Shown: piece after piece, positions 35,909-45,495 of the stretch
Layout of the letters: each line of letters opens with the position of its first letter
How positions within the stretch are numbered: position 1 is the first letter of the stretch
NCBI RefSeq assembly: GCF_000381925.1
Contig: NZ_KB907309.1
Coordinates: forward strand, 434,001 to 498,000
Origin: Nocardia sp. BMG111209
GTDB lineage: Bacteria; Actinomycetota; Actinomycetes; Mycobacteriales; Mycobacteriaceae
Length of the DNA stretch: 64,000 nt
Direction: 5' to 3'
Made by a program: the position numbers and the translations under genes
The notes under the pieces: generated by a model
Databases searched by the model: none
Seen by the model: only the letters and a program-made list of their open reading frames with translations
What the model was told of the DNA's origin: nothing

Positions 35909-37008
35909 CAGAACCTCACCCTCGGGTCGATCAGCGCCACGATCACGTCCACCACGAAGCTCACGACGGCCACCGCCAGCGCGATGAACGCCACGATGCC
36001 CTGAACCGCCACGAAATCGCGCGCCTGCAGATACTGGGCCAGCTGGTAGCCGAGCCCCTTCCATTCGAAGGTGGTCTCGGTGAGCACCGCGCCGCCGAGC
36101 ATCATGGCGATGTACATCCCCATCACCGTGACGATCGGGATCAGCGCGTTGCGGAAGGCGTGCCGGCCGGTGACCACGCGCCGGGACAGGCCCCGCGCTC
36201 GCGCGGCGTCGACGTAATCGGTGCGCAGGGTCTGGATCAGATTGATCCGCACCAGCCGCAGGAACACCCCGCCGGTCAGCAGGCCGAGCGAAACCGCCGG
36301 CAGCACAGTGTGTTCCAGCACGTTCAGCACATAACCGGGATCGCCGTAGAGGATCGCGTCGATCAGCAGGATGTTGGTCTTCGGGGATACGTGCTGCAAG
36401 GCCAGTTCCACGTCGGTGTCGGCCCGGCCCGCCACCGGCAGCCAGCCCAGTTTCACCGCGAAGACCAGCTTGAGCAGCAGGCCGACGAAGAACACCGGCG
36501 CCGCGTAGACCAGTACCGCGAACAGCCGCAGGCCCACATCGGCGGCCGAATCACGATGTGTCGCGGCATATCTGCCGAGCGGTATGCCGATCGCGAAGGC
36601 CACCAGCAGGGCCCAGAACACCAGTTCCAGGGTGGCCGCGCCGTAATCGACCACCACCGTGCCGATCGCCCGATTGTCCTGGGAGCGGCCGAAATCGCCG
36701 TGCAGCAACCGGACCAGATAGTCCCGGTACTGGGCCAGGATCGGCCGGTCCAGGCCGGCGGCGCGCTTGCGCTCGGCGATCTGCTCCGGCGGTAGCCGGC
36801 CGCCCATCGCGGCGCTGATCGGATCACCGATCACCCGCATCAGGAAGAAGACGGCCGTCACCAGGATCCAGGCCGTGGGCACGATCAGCAGCAGCCGCAG
36901 CGCCAGGTACCGCAGCAGCATCCCGGAGCGGGATGTGCTGCGGCCCTGGCTGTTCCGGCTCGGCGCCGCATCCGGTCCGGACGGCGGCGCGGTCACCTCG
37001 GCGGTCAC
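35908..37008 (-). CDS. Peptide/nickel-type ABC importer permease (DppB-like)
   Basis: A 366-residue permease with the DppB/OppB pattern: first helix LLLIVPTAWILVTAVFFLM, a large extracellular loop containing GDFGRSQDN, and the EAA loop TDYVDAARARGLSRRVVTGRHAFRNALIPIV. Overlaps the solute-binding gene by 4 bp. Six membrane helices predicted. Confidence 0.9.
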   Translation of the reverse strand: MTAEVTAPPSGPDAAPSRNSQGRSTSRSGMLLRYLALRLLLIVPTAWILVTAVFFLMRVIGDPISAAMGGRLPPEQIAERKRAAGLDRPILAQYRDYLVRLLHGDFGRSQDNRAIGTVVVDYGAATLELVFWALLVAFAIGIPLGRYAATHRDSAADVGLRLFAVLVYAAPVFFVGLLLKLVFAVKLGWLPVAGRADTDVELALQHVSPKTNILLIDAILYGDPGYVLNVLEHTVLPAVSLGLLTGGVFLRLVRINLIQTLRTDYVDAARARGLSRRVVTGRHAFRNALIPIVTVMGMYIAMMLGGAVLTETTFEWKGLGYQLAQYLQARDFVAVQGIVAFIALAVAVVSFVVDVIVALIDPRVRF

Positions 37009-38627
37009 TTGCTCAGCACGCCGTAACGGAACTTGGTGGACAGATCCAGCGTCTTGTCGGCGCCGGACACATTCTTGCCGACCACCGCGACCGCCTCACC
37101 GGACAGCAGCGGGACGATCGAGACGAAGTTCTGCGCGAGATCGTGCTGCACCTGCGCGAGAATCGCCTTGCGCTTGTCCGCATCCGGCTGCGTCACCTCG
37201 GCGGACAGTTGCGCGGTCACGCCGGGGTCCTCGAAGTGGTTCTTCAGGAAGTTGTTCGGCCCGAAGAACGGGGTCAGATAGTCGTCCGGATCCGGATAGT
37301 CCGGGAACCAGCCCATCTGGAACACCGGATAGCCGTCCTGGGTGCGTTCCTTGTTGTAGCTGACCCATTCGGTGGACTGCAGGTTCACCTTGAACAGCCC
37401 GGTCGACTCCAGCTGATTCTTGATCGCCGCGTACTCCTCGGAGCTGGAGCTGCCGTAGTGATCGGGGTTGTACTGGAGGTTGATCTGCACCGGGACCGGC
37501 ACCTTGGCATCGGTCAGGAATTTCGCGGCCTGCTCCTTGTTCGGCCCGGCGCCGTAGATCTCCTTGAACGGTTCGGTGGCGCCGGTGAAACCCTTTGGGA
37601 CCGAGGAGTACACGGGCTTGAACAGGCCCTTGTACACGCCGGTCGCCAGCGCGTCCCGATCCACCGAGGAGGCGACGGCCTTGCGGACGGCCAATTTCTG
37701 CTCCGGCGAACCGCCGGGCATGGTGTTCAGGTTGAACACGATGTAGCGCAGTTCGCCACCGGGGCCGCTGAGCACCTGCACCTTGTCGTTGCCCCGCAGC
37801 GAATCCAGATCGGTCGGGGTGAGACTGCGGTAGGCGACATCGATCGCGCCGTTCTGCACGTCCAGCTTCAGATTCGACGCCTCCGCATAGTATTTCGTGG
37901 AGACGGTCGCGGTCTTCGGCTTACCCAGCAGCCCGTCGTAATCCGGATACTCCTGGTACTGCACGAGTTTGTTCTTGTCGTAGCTGGTGATCACGTACTG
38001 GCCGGAGAACGGCTTCGCCTTCACGATGTCCTCGTCGGCCAGCGTCTTGTCCGGCGGGAACACCTTCTCGTCCACGATCGGCCCGGCCTGGGTCGGCAGG
38101 ATGGCCGGGAAGGTCTGATCGTTGGCCACCTTGAGCGTGAACGACACCGTGTGATCGTCGGGGGCGTCGGTGTGATCGAGGTTGTCCAGCAACGAGGCCG
38201 GGCCGTTCGGATCGTTGATCTTCACCATCCGATCGAACGAATACTTCACGCTGTGCGCGGTGAGCGGGTCGCCGTTGGCGAACTTCAACCCGGACCGGAT
38301 CGTGCAGGTGTACACGACCGGTTGCGCGAACGCGCACTTCTCCGCCGCATCCGGCTGCGGAACCGCCTGTCCCGGAGCGAAATTCAGCACATGCTGATAG
38401 ATCTGGGTCTCCGGCACATAGGAGCCCTGATCGTAGGCCGCCGCCGGATCCAGCGAATAGATCTTGTCGGTGGTGCCGATCGTCAGCCCCCCACCGGAAC
38501 TCCCGCCGGTGCGGCCGGCGCCGCACCCGGCGACCGCGAGCACCGCCAGACTCGCCATTCCCAGTGCCGCAACGCATTTCACTCGATCCGACCGGATCGC
38601 CGACGGCCGTGTCGCCAAGGTCCGCAT
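37005..38627 (-). CDS. Peptide/nickel-type ABC importer solute-binding lipoprotein
   Basis: A 540-residue family-5 extracellular solute-binding protein. Type II signal peptide with lipobox LAVAGC (Cys35) and Ser/Gly linker. Typical features follow: IYSLDPAAAYDQGSYVPE, TIRSGLKFANGDPLTAHSVKYSFDRM and AVRKAVASSVDRDALA. Ligand could be peptides, opines or metal chelates; sequence does not decide. First gene of the leftward four-gene importer operon, all joined by 1-4 bp overlaps. Confidence 0.92.
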   Translation of the reverse strand: MRTLATRPSAIRSDRVKCVAALGMASLAVLAVAGCGAGRTGGSSGGGLTIGTTDKIYSLDPAAAYDQGSYVPETQIYQHVLNFAPGQAVPQPDAAEKCAFAQPVVYTCTIRSGLKFANGDPLTAHSVKYSFDRMVKINDPNGPASLLDNLDHTDAPDDHTVSFTLKVANDQTFPAILPTQAGPIVDEKVFPPDKTLADEDIVKAKPFSGQYVITSYDKNKLVQYQEYPDYDGLLGKPKTATVSTKYYAEASNLKLDVQNGAIDVAYRSLTPTDLDSLRGNDKVQVLSGPGGELRYIVFNLNTMPGGSPEQKLAVRKAVASSVDRDALATGVYKGLFKPVYSSVPKGFTGATEPFKEIYGAGPNKEQAAKFLTDAKVPVPVQINLQYNPDHYGSSSSEEYAAIKNQLESTGLFKVNLQSTEWVSYNKERTQDGYPVFQMGWFPDYPDPDDYLTPFFGPNNFLKNHFEDPGVTAQLSAEVTQPDADKRKAILAQVQHDLAQNFVSIVPLLSGEAVAVVGKNVSGADKTLDLSTKFRYGVLSK

Positions 38628-38795
38628 AACTGCCCCACTTTCGCTCGCGGCGCCCGGACCGGATCACGGCCCGGGTACGACCGCGGTGACTTCGGTATGC
38701 GGGGACAGTACCGGCAACGCATTGCCGATATGTTGCGTTTCGCAACAAAATAAATGGCAATGCGCGCGACAGCAGGTCACGCGGCGCAGAACGAG

Positions 38796-38825
38796 CCGCC
38801 GCGGCGCCGTACGGCGCCGCGGCGG
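38796..38825. terminator. 30-bp perfect palindrome downstream of purF
   Basis: A GC-only palindrome with GTAC at its centre (13-bp stem) lies 6 bp past the purF stop codon. It can fold on both strands and would stop purF transcripts; rightward, it faces no gene. The rest of the 203-bp gap to the ABC operon shows only the likely promoter region of the solute-binding gene. Confidence 0.8.
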
Positions 38826-38830
38826 ACGGA

Positions 38831-40414
38831 CTACGGACGGCTCAGCGCACTGGCATTCGCGTTGCCGCTCAACAACTCCGACTTGCCCGCGAGCAAACCT
38901 TCCAGCACGTTCTTGCCGATCGATGCCTCGGTGGGCAGCGCGATCGGGTACTCGCCGTCGAAGCAGGCGCAGCACAGCCGCGTGCGCGGCTGTTCGGTGG
39001 CGGCGACCATACCCTCCAGCGAGATGTAGCCGAGCGAATCGGCGCCGATCGAGCGACGCACATTCTCCACCAGGTCGTCCATCGACTCGGCGCCGTCGGG
39101 ACCGGATCCGTTGGCGATCAACTCCGCCCGCGAGGCGAAGTCGATGCCGTAGAAGCACGGCCACTTCACCGGCGGGGAGGCGATCCGGACGTGGATCTCC
39201 AGCGCGCCGGCCTCGCGCAGCATCCGGATCAGCGCGCGCTGGGTGTTGCCGCGCACGATCGAATCGTCCACCACGATCAGCCGCTTACCGCGGATGACCT
39301 CGCGCAGCGGATTCAGCTTCAACCGGATGCCGAGCTGACGGATGGTCTGGCTGGGCTGGATGAAGGTGCGGCCGATGTAGGCGTTCTTCATCAAGCCCTG
39401 GCCGTACGGCACGCCGGAACCCTGCGCGTACCCGACCGCGGCCGGGGTGCCGGACTCCGGGACCGGAATGACCAGATCGGCCTCGACCGGATGTTCCTTG
39501 GCCAACCGGCGGCCGATGTCCACCCGGGTCGCGTGCACGGAACGACCGGCGATGGTGCTGTCCGGCCGGGCCAGATAGACGTATTCGAAGACGCAGCCCT
39601 TCGGCTCCGGCGCGGCGAAGCGCGAGGACCGCACCCCGTCCGCGTCGATCGCCAGCAGTTCGCCCGGCTCGATCTCCCGGACGAACGAGGCGCCCACGAT
39701 ATCCAGCGCGGCCGTCTCGCTGGCAACCACCCAGCCTCGGTCCAGACGGCCCAGGCACAGCGGCCGCACCCCGTGCGGATCGCGCGCGGCGTACAGCGTG
39801 TGCTCGTCCATGAAGGTGAGGCAGAAAGCGCCGCGCAGGGTCGGCAGCAACTCCATGGCCGCCTGCTCGATGCTCTTGTCGGCGGCGGCGTGCGCGAGCA
39901 GCGCCGTCATGACATCCGAATCGGAGGTGGCCGGAACCGTCGCGCCGGACAGCCGGCCCTTGATCAGGCCCTGCTCCCGGGCGCGGGCGGCCAGTTCGGC
40001 GGTGTTGACCAGATTGCCGTTGTGGCCGAGCGCCAGGCCGCTGCCCACCGCGGTGGTGCGGAAGATCGGTTGCGCGTTCTCCCAGGTGGTGGAACCGGTG
40101 GTGGAATATCGGCAGTGGCCGATGGCGACGTGACCGGGCATGGCGGCCAGTGTCTGCTCGTCGAAGACCTGGCTCACCAGGCCCAGATCCTTGAACACCA
40201 GCACCTGTGCGCCGTCGGCGACGGCGATACCGGCCGCCTCCTGCCCGCGATGCTGCAATGCGTACAGCCCGTAGTATGTGAGCTTTGCCACTTCTTCGCC
40301 GGGAGCCCAGACTCCGAACACTCCGCACTCCTCGCGCGGCTCGTTCTCGTCCTGATCTCCGGCAGCGGCGATCGGCGGATTGGGGGTGTGGACCGAAAGG
40401 TCGGCAGAGGTCAC
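38831..40414 (-). CDS. purF: Amidophosphoribosyltransferase
   Basis: First committed step of purine synthesis: PRPP plus glutamine to phosphoribosylamine. The 527-residue precursor starts at GTG 40414 (AGGGAG seven bases upstream) and has a 29-residue propeptide ending REE before the catalytic Cys30 of CGVFG, as in the processed, iron-sulfur-type enzymes. N-terminal glutaminase motifs LTYYGLYALQHRGQEAAGIA and GHCRYSTTGSTTWENAQPI, PRPP loop LIVVDDSIVRGNT, and the CCACF cluster-cysteine region near the C-terminus are visible. Confidence 0.95.
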   Translation of the reverse strand: MTSADLSVHTPNPPIAAAGDQDENEPREECGVFGVWAPGEEVAKLTYYGLYALQHRGQEAAGIAVADGAQVLVFKDLGLVSQVFDEQTLAAMPGHVAIGHCRYSTTGSTTWENAQPIFRTTAVGSGLALGHNGNLVNTAELAARAREQGLIKGRLSGATVPATSDSDVMTALLAHAAADKSIEQAAMELLPTLRGAFCLTFMDEHTLYAARDPHGVRPLCLGRLDRGWVVASETAALDIVGASFVREIEPGELLAIDADGVRSSRFAAPEPKGCVFEYVYLARPDSTIAGRSVHATRVDIGRRLAKEHPVEADLVIPVPESGTPAAVGYAQGSGVPYGQGLMKNAYIGRTFIQPSQTIRQLGIRLKLNPLREVIRGKRLIVVDDSIVRGNTQRALIRMLREAGALEIHVRIASPPVKWPCFYGIDFASRAELIANGSGPDGAESMDDLVENVRRSIGADSLGYISLEGMVAATEQPRTRLCCACFDGEYPIALPTEASIGKNVLEGLLAGKSELLSGNANASALSRP

Positions 40415-40527
40415 CGTTTGCTCCCTGTTCGGCGGTAGGGGGGCACTGATCAGTCTACGGGTCACCGAATGGCAACCCCGTCGCGGGTTCGGGCCGTCGC
40501 AACCCGTTTGCTGTTACGGTGCGACCC

Positions 40528-41865
40528 GTGACCGCCCCCGATGTCCCGGAGACGCGCCGGGTGTCGCTGCTGCGCAAGGCGATGCCGGTGATCGTGGTAA
40601 CACTGCTGGCCGCGCTGCTGGGGGTGATGTATCTGGACTACGTCATCGATCCGGAGAAGAACCTGCACAACTTCCCGATGGCCCTGGTGAACCAGGACGT
40701 CGGCGAGACGATCGGGTCGCCCGGCCAGGAACGGCAGGTGAACTTCGGCGAGCAGGTCGCCGCCGGCCTGCGACAGTCCCTGCCCGGCGGCGAGATCGAT
40801 CTCCGGGTGGTCGGCATCGACGAGGCGCAACTGCAGATGCAGGACGGCCGGGTCTACGGCGCGCTGGTCATCCCGAGCGACTTCAGCAAACGGCTCGGCA
40901 TCCTCGGCACCGGCAGCGTGGTCCCCGGCGATATCGAGCGGCCGAGCCTGACCCTGGAGACCAACCCGCGCGTCGGCGTCTTCGCCACCGCGACCGTGCA
41001 GCGCATCGGCGACCGGGTGTTCGCGCAGGTCGACGAGCAGGTCGGCAAACAGCTGACCGATCAGGTGAACGCCCAGCTGGCCCAGGCCGGCAACCCGCCC
41101 GCGCTCAGCGCGGCCACCCGCCTGACCCTGGCCCGGCCGCTGCACCTCGACGTGCAGACCTTCCACCCGCTGGCCGCCGGCTCGGGCGAGGGCCTGACCG
41201 CGTTCTTCTACGCGCTGCTGCTGTTGCTGATCGGCGTGGTCGGCTCGATGATCGTGCACACCCTGATCGACTCCGCCCTGGGCTTCGTGCCGACCGAATA
41301 CGGCCCGTGGTTCATCCACCTGCCGTTCACCCCGATCTCCCGGACCCGGACCCTGCTGCTCAAGTGGGCGATCTGGGCGGTCACGGCGGTCATCGTCGCG
41401 GCGGTGTTCCTCGGCATCGGCAAGGCCCTGGGCATGTCCATCGAACGCCCGCTGGCCCTGTACCTCTACAGCGTCTTCGCGATGATCGCGGTCGGCTGGA
41501 CCGGCCTGGCGAATCTGGCCGCGATCGGCAGCGCCGGCCTGCTGGTGAACCTGATCCTGTTCGTCATCCTCGGCCTGCCCTCCTCCGGCGGCACCGTCCC
41601 GATCGAGGCCACCCCCCGCTACTTCGGCTGGCTGGCCACCTTCGAGCCGATGCACCAGGTCTTCCTGGCCGTCCGCGCGATCCTCTACTTCGACGCGAGC
41701 GGCCCCGCCGGTCTGACTCGCGGCTTCTGGATGACCGTCGTCGGCCTCGCGATCGGCATCGTGGTCGGCCTGGTGATGACCCGCTTCTACGACCGCCGCG
41801 GCCTGCACCGCCGCCCCGCCGACACCGGCCTGCACCACCGCCCGACCGGCCGGCACGAGGCCTGA
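40528..41865 (+). CDS. YhgE/Pip-like ABC-2-type membrane protein
   Basis: A 445-residue protein with one N-terminal membrane helix (MPVIVVTLLAALLGVMYLDYVI), an extracytoplasmic domain of ~170 residues opening with FPMALVNQDVGE (the YhgE/Pip signature MALVNxDxG), and five to six C-terminal membrane helices. Such proteins relate to ABC-2 permeases and type VII-like secretion/phage receptors; cargo unknown. GTG 40528 is chosen; GTG 40519 is possible. Ends one base before the convergent sterol-carrier gene. Confidence 0.78.
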   Translation: MTAPDVPETRRVSLLRKAMPVIVVTLLAALLGVMYLDYVIDPEKNLHNFPMALVNQDVGETIGSPGQERQVNFGEQVAAGLRQSLPGGEIDLRVVGIDEAQLQMQDGRVYGALVIPSDFSKRLGILGTGSVVPGDIERPSLTLETNPRVGVFATATVQRIGDRVFAQVDEQVGKQLTDQVNAQLAQAGNPPALSAATRLTLARPLHLDVQTFHPLAAGSGEGLTAFFYALLLLLIGVVGSMIVHTLIDSALGFVPTEYGPWFIHLPFTPISRTRTLLLKWAIWAVTAVIVAAVFLGIGKALGMSIERPLALYLYSVFAMIAVGWTGLANLAAIGSAGLLVNLILFVILGLPSSGGTVPIEATPRYFGWLATFEPMHQVFLAVRAILYFDASGPAGLTRGFWMTVVGLAIGIVVGLVMTRFYDRRGLHRRPADTGLHHRPTGRHEA

Positions 41866-41866
41866 C

Positions 41867-42253
41867 CTACAGCCGCACCACCGGCAGCCAGTGCGCGAGC
41901 TCCGCTGCCCGCAACCCCGAGGAACTGACTACCCCCGAATCGACGGCCGCATCGAACGACAACAGTCCCGTCGCCAGCAGCAACCAGGTGCGCGGATCGG
42001 CCTCGAGCACATTCGGCGGGGTGCCGCGGGTGTGCCGCGGCCCCTCGATGCACTGCACCGCCACGAACGGCGGCACCCGCAACTCCACGGAATGCCCCGG
42101 CGCCACGGCCGCCAGACTGCGGGCCGTACCCCGCACCGCGGCCACGAGTTCGGCCCGCGCCGGCGCGGGCTGCGACTCGTCCCGCAACCACGCCGCCACT
42201 GCCGCCACCGCGGCCCGCACCGCGGCCGGATCCGCCGCCTGTCGCCCTGCCAT
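41867..42253 (-). CDS. Sterol-carrier-like (bacterial SCP) protein
   Basis: A 128-residue protein with an N-terminal helix pair and the actinobacterial SCP-like core SVELRVPPFVAVQCIEGPRHTRGTPPNVLEADP, which is the strongly conserved segment of this family. Probably binds a small hydrophobic ligand. It corresponds in place to Rv0807, next to purF, and marks the last backbone gene before the accessory island. Confidence 0.82.
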   Translation of the reverse strand: MAGRQAADPAAVRAAVAAVAAWLRDESQPAPARAELVAAVRGTARSLAAVAPGHSVELRVPPFVAVQCIEGPRHTRGTPPNVLEADPRTWLLLATGLLSFDAAVDSGVVSSSGLRAAELAHWLPVVRL

Positions 42254-42321
42254 CCCCCGAGCCTACGAAACCGGCGCCCGCCCGGGCATCGTCGGGCGAT
42301 TCGCTGCGTGGGCCGGTGGTA

Positions 42322-42972
42322 TCAGTCGACGCCGATGAGATGGCGGTTCAGGTCCGGTGGACGGACCGCGAGTTCCGGGCTGGAGGTGGTGTAGTAGTTC
42401 ATGGCCACCACGACCCGCTTGGCGCCGTCCGTGGTGAGGCGGCGGACGTAGTGACTGTGCCGGCGAGCGTCGAAGAGAACGAGATGACCCGCACGAGGTT
42501 CCACGATGGAACAGTCGGCGTCGATCTCCGCCACCGAGCGGACATCGCCCCGGTTGGACACCGCGAGTTCCCCGCCGTCGCCGATGTGGTGGCTGGTGCA
42601 GTACAGCAGGGCCGCGATCGGATTGCTGTCGACGTGACATTCGTAGCGTTCGGTATCGCGCTGGACGTTGAGGACCATGCCGAACCGCGGATCGGACATG
42701 GACGAAACCTTCTCGGCCGAGATCGACTGTGCCATCTCGAGGAAGAGTCCGTCGTAGAGATCGGCCAGCCACGGCAACCGATTCCGCACGGTGACGCCGT
42801 CGACGATTCCGCAGGGAATCTGCTCCGAGGTGGTCGCCTCCCGGGAGGTCGAATGACTGCTGACGAGCGTCAGTTCCACGACTTCCTCCTTCACGACCTG
42901 CATGATCTGAGCCTGCCAATCGGGTGGTAGCAGCCTCTTCACATCGAAGGTCGTCCACCGGAAAAAGTTCAT
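42322..42972 (-). CDS. Small Fe(II)/2-oxoglutarate-dependent oxygenase
   Basis: A 216-residue oxygenase with a prolyl-hydroxylase-like double-stranded beta helix. The iron triad is visible as His113-x-Asp115 (YECHVDSNP) with His172 or His174 (ARRHSHYV); Arg186 in KRVVVAMNYYTT would bind the 2-oxoglutarate carboxylate. GDGGELAVSN is the usual strand between them. Start ATG 42972 (AGAAAGG upstream). It follows the XRE regulator by 56 bp, so B-to-A co-transcription is likely. Substrate unknown; being small and in a cluster, a free amino acid or small metabolite is more likely than a protein. Confidence 0.82.
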   Translation of the reverse strand: MNFFRWTTFDVKRLLPPDWQAQIMQVVKEEVVELTLVSSHSTSREATTSEQIPCGIVDGVTVRNRLPWLADLYDGLFLEMAQSISAEKVSSMSDPRFGMVLNVQRDTERYECHVDSNPIAALLYCTSHHIGDGGELAVSNRGDVRSVAEIDADCSIVEPRAGHLVLFDARRHSHYVRRLTTDGAKRVVVAMNYYTTSSPELAVRPPDLNRHLIGVD

Positions 42973-43028
42973 CCACCGGCCTTTCTCGGTTCTTGGTGAT
43001 TGATACGTGGAGGGGAAGTGAGGAAAGC

Positions 43029-43961
43029 TCAGCTGCCGGTGGCGGGCGGCGCCAGTCGGTGGAGCACCCGCACGGCGGTCTCGATCCGTTCGGGGTCGAG
43101 CAGGAAGTACGCGTGCAGCGGGGATCCTGGCGGTTCGACGTAGCCGAGGCGTTTGTCGCTGGTTATGAACGGTGTGAGGTAGCGGTGGAGCACCGGGCTG
43201 TGACGCCGCATGCCGTCGACATCCAAGCGGAACAGACAACAGCCTACGTAGAAGCTGTCCTGGGCAACGTCGAACCGGCAGTGTCGCAGGTCGGTCTCGG
43301 TCAGGTTCTCCCCCAGTAACAGCGTGCGGTACTGGTGGATGACGGTGGCGTGGTCTTCGATGTCCGGCGACAGCACGTAATGATAGGGACGGCCCAGCGA
43401 CAGGTTCGCGGCCGTGACCGCCAGGAAGTTGCCCGCCGTCACGCCCTGCTCGACATCGCTGTCGACCGGCACCAGATCGTCGGTGAGATCCAGGGTGACG
43501 ATCGTGCTCTCTTCGCTGTAGCGCTCCAGTTCGAGGGCCTGTTCCTTGTCCAACATGCCGTTCAGCGTCGAAGCTCGTTTGCTCGCGACCTTGGCCGCCG
43601 CGTCGATCTGCGACGCGAGGATCTCGCCCACCTTCGCGACGAAGGCCGCCTGCGCCGCGATATCGGCCTGTACCAAGGAGATTCCGGCTTCGACGTAGCG
43701 CGTGATCGGCCCGTATTCCACGGCGCCGCCGTGCCCGCCGATCGTCGTGTCCGGGCCGAAGACCAGGAAATCGAGCGGCACGCTGAACAGCTCCGCCATC
43801 GCCAGCAGTTTGTCGAAGGTGGGAGTGGTCTGCCCGTTGATGTACTGCGACAACGCAGCCGGAGTGACGCCGAGCTGTTCACCGACCCGTCGCCGGTTGC
43901 CGTGGGACTCGCTGTCATCGATGAGTTGCTTGAGCATTGCGGGAAGCCTGACCTCGCGCAT
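43029..43961 (-). CDS. XRE-type HTH regulator with large C-terminal domain
   Basis: A 310-residue regulator. The N-terminal XRE domain reads RRRVGEQLGVTPAALSQYINGQTTPTFDKLLAMAELFSVPLDFLVFG (about residues 22-68). A long helix with alanine repeats follows, then an alpha/beta C-terminal half (about 150-310) with no family I recognise; it could sense a small ligand. Start ATG 43961 has AAGGGGG six bases upstream. Divergent from the flavoenzyme gene, with candidate operators in the 201-bp gap. Confidence 0.8.
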   Translation of the reverse strand: MREVRLPAMLKQLIDDSESHGNRRRVGEQLGVTPAALSQYINGQTTPTFDKLLAMAELFSVPLDFLVFGPDTTIGGHGGAVEYGPITRYVEAGISLVQADIAAQAAFVAKVGEILASQIDAAAKVASKRASTLNGMLDKEQALELERYSEESTIVTLDLTDDLVPVDSDVEQGVTAGNFLAVTAANLSLGRPYHYVLSPDIEDHATVIHQYRTLLLGENLTETDLRHCRFDVAQDSFYVGCCLFRLDVDGMRRHSPVLHRYLTPFITSDKRLGYVEPPGSPLHAYFLLDPERIETAVRVLHRLAPPATGS

Positions 43962-44027
43962 CGCCACCCCCTTTCGGCAACTCCGCACCCCGCGCGCGAA
44001 GCTGTGACGAGTCAGCCGTATTCGATT

Positions 44028-44098
44028 TAAGTCCGGCTTACCACTGGAAGAATAGTAGATAAGCGCTACTTGACAAGCCCTGGCTCGCGAGCCATTCT
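44028..44098 (+). promoter_or_regulatory. Divergent promoter region, XRE regulator / flavoenzyme
   Basis: On the plus strand TTGACA (44070-44075) and CATTCT (44093-44098) are 17 bp apart and would serve the flavoenzyme gene. Two dyads overlap the area: TAAG-TCCGG-CTTA (44028-44040, one mismatch) and AGTAG-ATAAGCG-CTACT (44054-44070), the latter touching the -35. Local AT content is higher than in the genes around. Confidence 0.5.
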
Positions 44099-44162
44099 CG
44101 TGATGTCAGGGCTGTGGCGCACGCGGCGACCAGCCACTGATCCGTCGGAAGAGGTGTCTCCG

Positions 44163-45356
44163 ATGTCCAGCAGTGTTCTCCCTGGTCACCATGCGGCCAC
44201 CGAGCCCGAGTCCTTCCTGGCAGCGGCTCTGCGCACCGGTCGGGCGGTGGTCGTCGGCCACGGTATCACCGGCCACCATGTCGTTCACAGATTGTTCACT
44301 GAGTCCCAACGGGTTTCGCGTCCGATCCAGATTCTGTGGGTCGCCGATCACCACGACAGGCGGGTCGCCAGTTTCGGTGCCAGCGGATGGCACATGCCCT
44401 TCCTCGAGGGCGACCCGCGGATCGCCGCCTGGTCGCATCGCTCGTTCCACAGCTGGAACATCTTGTCCGAGTTGGGATTGGGCGACTACCGCGCCGCTGC
44501 GCCGAGTGTGCTGCTGACCCGCGACGAGCGGGTACCGGTGCCCCGCGGCTGCCCCGCGGTACCCGTCCCGGTCGATCCCGGCGAGTTCTCGGCGCCGTTC
44601 TACCGCCGGGCCGCCTACATCTCCGACGGGGCGGTCGTCTCCTCGTGCACCCTCATGCCGAATCTGTACCGGGCGGTATCGCAACTGCCCGGGGTACGCC
44701 CGATGCGCCGCCATATCCACGATATCGGCGAATTACTGGACCTCACACATGATTTCGGCGCCGAGGTGGCCTGCGTCGCCGCGGGCGACCGCGCCCAGTT
44801 CCTGCTCGACGACCAGCGCATCGAAGGCGATCTGGGGGTCGTCCTGCTCGCCGATCTCGCCCGGGTACCGCAGCCGCTGGATCGGATCGTGCTGATGGAT
44901 GCCGACCGATACGACGAGCTGACCTACAGCATCCCGCATCGCTCGTGCGGGCATGTCTGCCTGGGTGGTTCGTCCGGCAGACTGGTCACCGAGCCGGAGG
45001 AGTACACCGAACTCGGGCGCGGGCTCACCGACCCGTCGCGGGTGCCGTCCTATGTCACCGCGCTCGTCGAGGAGATCCGCGACCGTGTCCTGCAACGGCT
45101 TCCGGTGCTGCGGCCGGCGCTGGCCCCGGGGGCATACCAGTACTGGTACGGCCTTCGCCCGCTCGCCGAACGCGTTATCGCCGAATGGATTCCGCGCAAC
45201 CGGACCGGGTCGGTCGGAGTCCTGGAACTCGGCGGCCTGGGCGGTTCGGGATTCACCGTCGCTCCGGCCTTCGTCGAGGACGGCCTCGCGCTCCGCCGGC
45301 CCACTCCGCGGATGGAGTCCCACTTCGGCCGTCCCACTCCCGTCCATTCCTCGTAG
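44163..45356 (+). CDS. FAD-dependent oxidoreductase, D-amino-acid-oxidase-like
   Basis: A 397-residue flavoprotein-like sequence. N-terminal dinucleotide motif VGHGITGHHVVHRL (GxGxxG at residues 32-37) with bulky basic residue positions later, and a C-terminal YGLRPLAERVI ... LELGGLGGSGFTVAPAF that matches the second FAD-contact pattern of DAO-type enzymes (GxxGxGFTxAP). Predicted to oxidise an amine or amino acid. A Cys/His linkage for covalent FAD is not evident. The middle third is divergent from known members, so the family call is moderate. ATG 44163 with GAAGAGG upstream. Confidence 0.62.
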   Translation: MSSSVLPGHHAATEPESFLAAALRTGRAVVVGHGITGHHVVHRLFTESQRVSRPIQILWVADHHDRRVASFGASGWHMPFLEGDPRIAAWSHRSFHSWNILSELGLGDYRAAAPSVLLTRDERVPVPRGCPAVPVPVDPGEFSAPFYRRAAYISDGAVVSSCTLMPNLYRAVSQLPGVRPMRRHIHDIGELLDLTHDFGAEVACVAAGDRAQFLLDDQRIEGDLGVVLLADLARVPQPLDRIVLMDADRYDELTYSIPHRSCGHVCLGGSSGRLVTEPEEYTELGRGLTDPSRVPSYVTALVEEIRDRVLQRLPVLRPALAPGAYQYWYGLRPLAERVIAEWIPRNRTGSVGVLELGGLGGSGFTVAPAFVEDGLALRRPTPRMESHFGRPTPVHSS

Positions 45357-45495
45357 CGAAGGCGCTGTCCGGCTCCGCGCGGAAGAATCCCGCGCGCGAC
45401 CGCCCGATGCGAATTTCCGGCGCAGCGTTTAAACTGCGCTTGTATTTCAGTGCGTCATTGCTCGGTGCCCGGGGCCGAAAGACGAGGTACGGCTG

